17,374 nt of DNA from Mycoemilia scoparia (taxonomy: Eukaryota > Kickxellomycota > Kickxellomycetes > Kickxellales > Kickxellaceae): NCBI GenBank assembly GCA_027575805.1, contig JANBPU010000314.1:1-17374 (forward strand), read 5' to 3'. Shown in pieces: positions 16,883 through 17,374 of this stretch. The notes beneath the pieces are model-generated. The model was not told the DNA's origin, ran no database searches, and saw only the letters and a program-made list of their open reading frames with translations. A program made the translations under genes and the position numbers. Position 1 is the first letter of the stretch; every line of letters begins with the position of its first letter.

Positions 16883-17374
16883 TATCCAATATTATATATA
16901 TATATATATATATTCCAGAAGGATGTGCGTAATATAATAATAGTTATCACATTACTACTACACTACATGCATTTTTATAATATATACATTTATGAATTTT
17001 CAATGTCGCCCCATTATCTTGCTAGTAGCATAATAGCTCAATGACATTATTATTCTTATTTTATGATTATTTCTATTCATTTTAATTCATTGGTTTGTAT
17101 CATTTGTTTTTAATACAAAGTTTAAAAGGCAATTACAAAATTATTGTTGAAATTTGTTTTGTGTTGGGGAAAAAGCGGCTGTGTTTTAGTTGGATGATGG
17201 TACTTTTCTTTCTCGCTTTTAATGGAAATGAAATCATAGTATAAATAGTAATGTGGTAGCATTGCTAATTCACAGGGTCATGATTTAAATATGGCAACAT
17301 ATGGGTAGTTATTTTTGAAGGGTTACCCACTTGCTAATAGATTGTGATCACTCATTTGGCTGCGATTGCCTGTA
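16883..17374. other. 3' flank, no further gene
   Basis: AT-rich sequence follows the stop codon. No canonical AATAAA is present on the plus strand. TTTTTAATACAAAG near 17110 could serve as a loose fungal 3'-end signal. No frame or RNA gene is recognisable to the window edge. Confidence 0.6.
16893..16912 (+). repeat. (TA)10 microsatellite in the 3' UTR
   Basis: Ten perfect TA units begin 11 nt after the stop codon. TA-rich efficiency elements are used for 3'-end formation in yeasts, so a role in transcript ending is possible. Confidence 0.85.

Overview
This is a fungal nuclear window. Three things show it: a large intron-free protein with a textbook Zn2Cys6 DNA-binding cluster and a fungal transcription-factor middle domain; a lone 5S rRNA gene away from any rDNA unit; and the decayed remains of a reading frame with the GQPARGTEI motif I associate with fungal telomere-linked helicase (RecQ-type) repeat elements. 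The 5S carries GTGGGGGACC followed by GCGGGAA, which from memory is commoner in basidiomycetes and zygomycete-grade fungi than in filamentous ascomycetes. Together with the many homopeptide runs this makes an early-diverging filamentous fungus plausible, but the lineage is not settled.

Layout. Positions 1-3260 are a very AT-rich, repeat-derived block. It holds a broken GQPARGTEI-type frame (484-1035), a tandemly duplicated unit of about 460 bp (about 1600-2490), an inverted copy of part of that unit (1191-1221), and hairpins built around TTGTTCAG/CTGAACAA words, the best at 1082-1137 and 2516-2566. The block stops at a 5S rRNA gene on the minus strand (3274-3391), which is predicted intact. 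From 3392 to about 10190 I recognise no convincing gene. This stretch holds a cluster of GACATC/GATGTC words, one weak 79-codon ATG frame at 4301, and simple repeats. Its right part is pyrimidine-rich.

The main gene is on the plus strand. A (CT)12 tract and a TATATAA box (10294-10300) precede a leader of up to about 930 nt with no ATG until an ATG-TGA start-stop element at 11226, 23 nt before the main ATG at 11255. The coding region runs without introns to 16882 (1875 aa). The zinc cluster lies at residues 13-40 and is followed by about 800 residues of disordered G/S/N/Q/H/P-rich sequence. The regulator core (about 862-1768) is split into blocks by further low-complexity inserts. A (TA)10 tract follows the stop codon and nothing else is recognisable to the end.

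The genes do not form a pathway. The window is one large transcription-factor locus with an unusually long upstream region, bordered on its left by a 5S gene and a decayed repeat domain.
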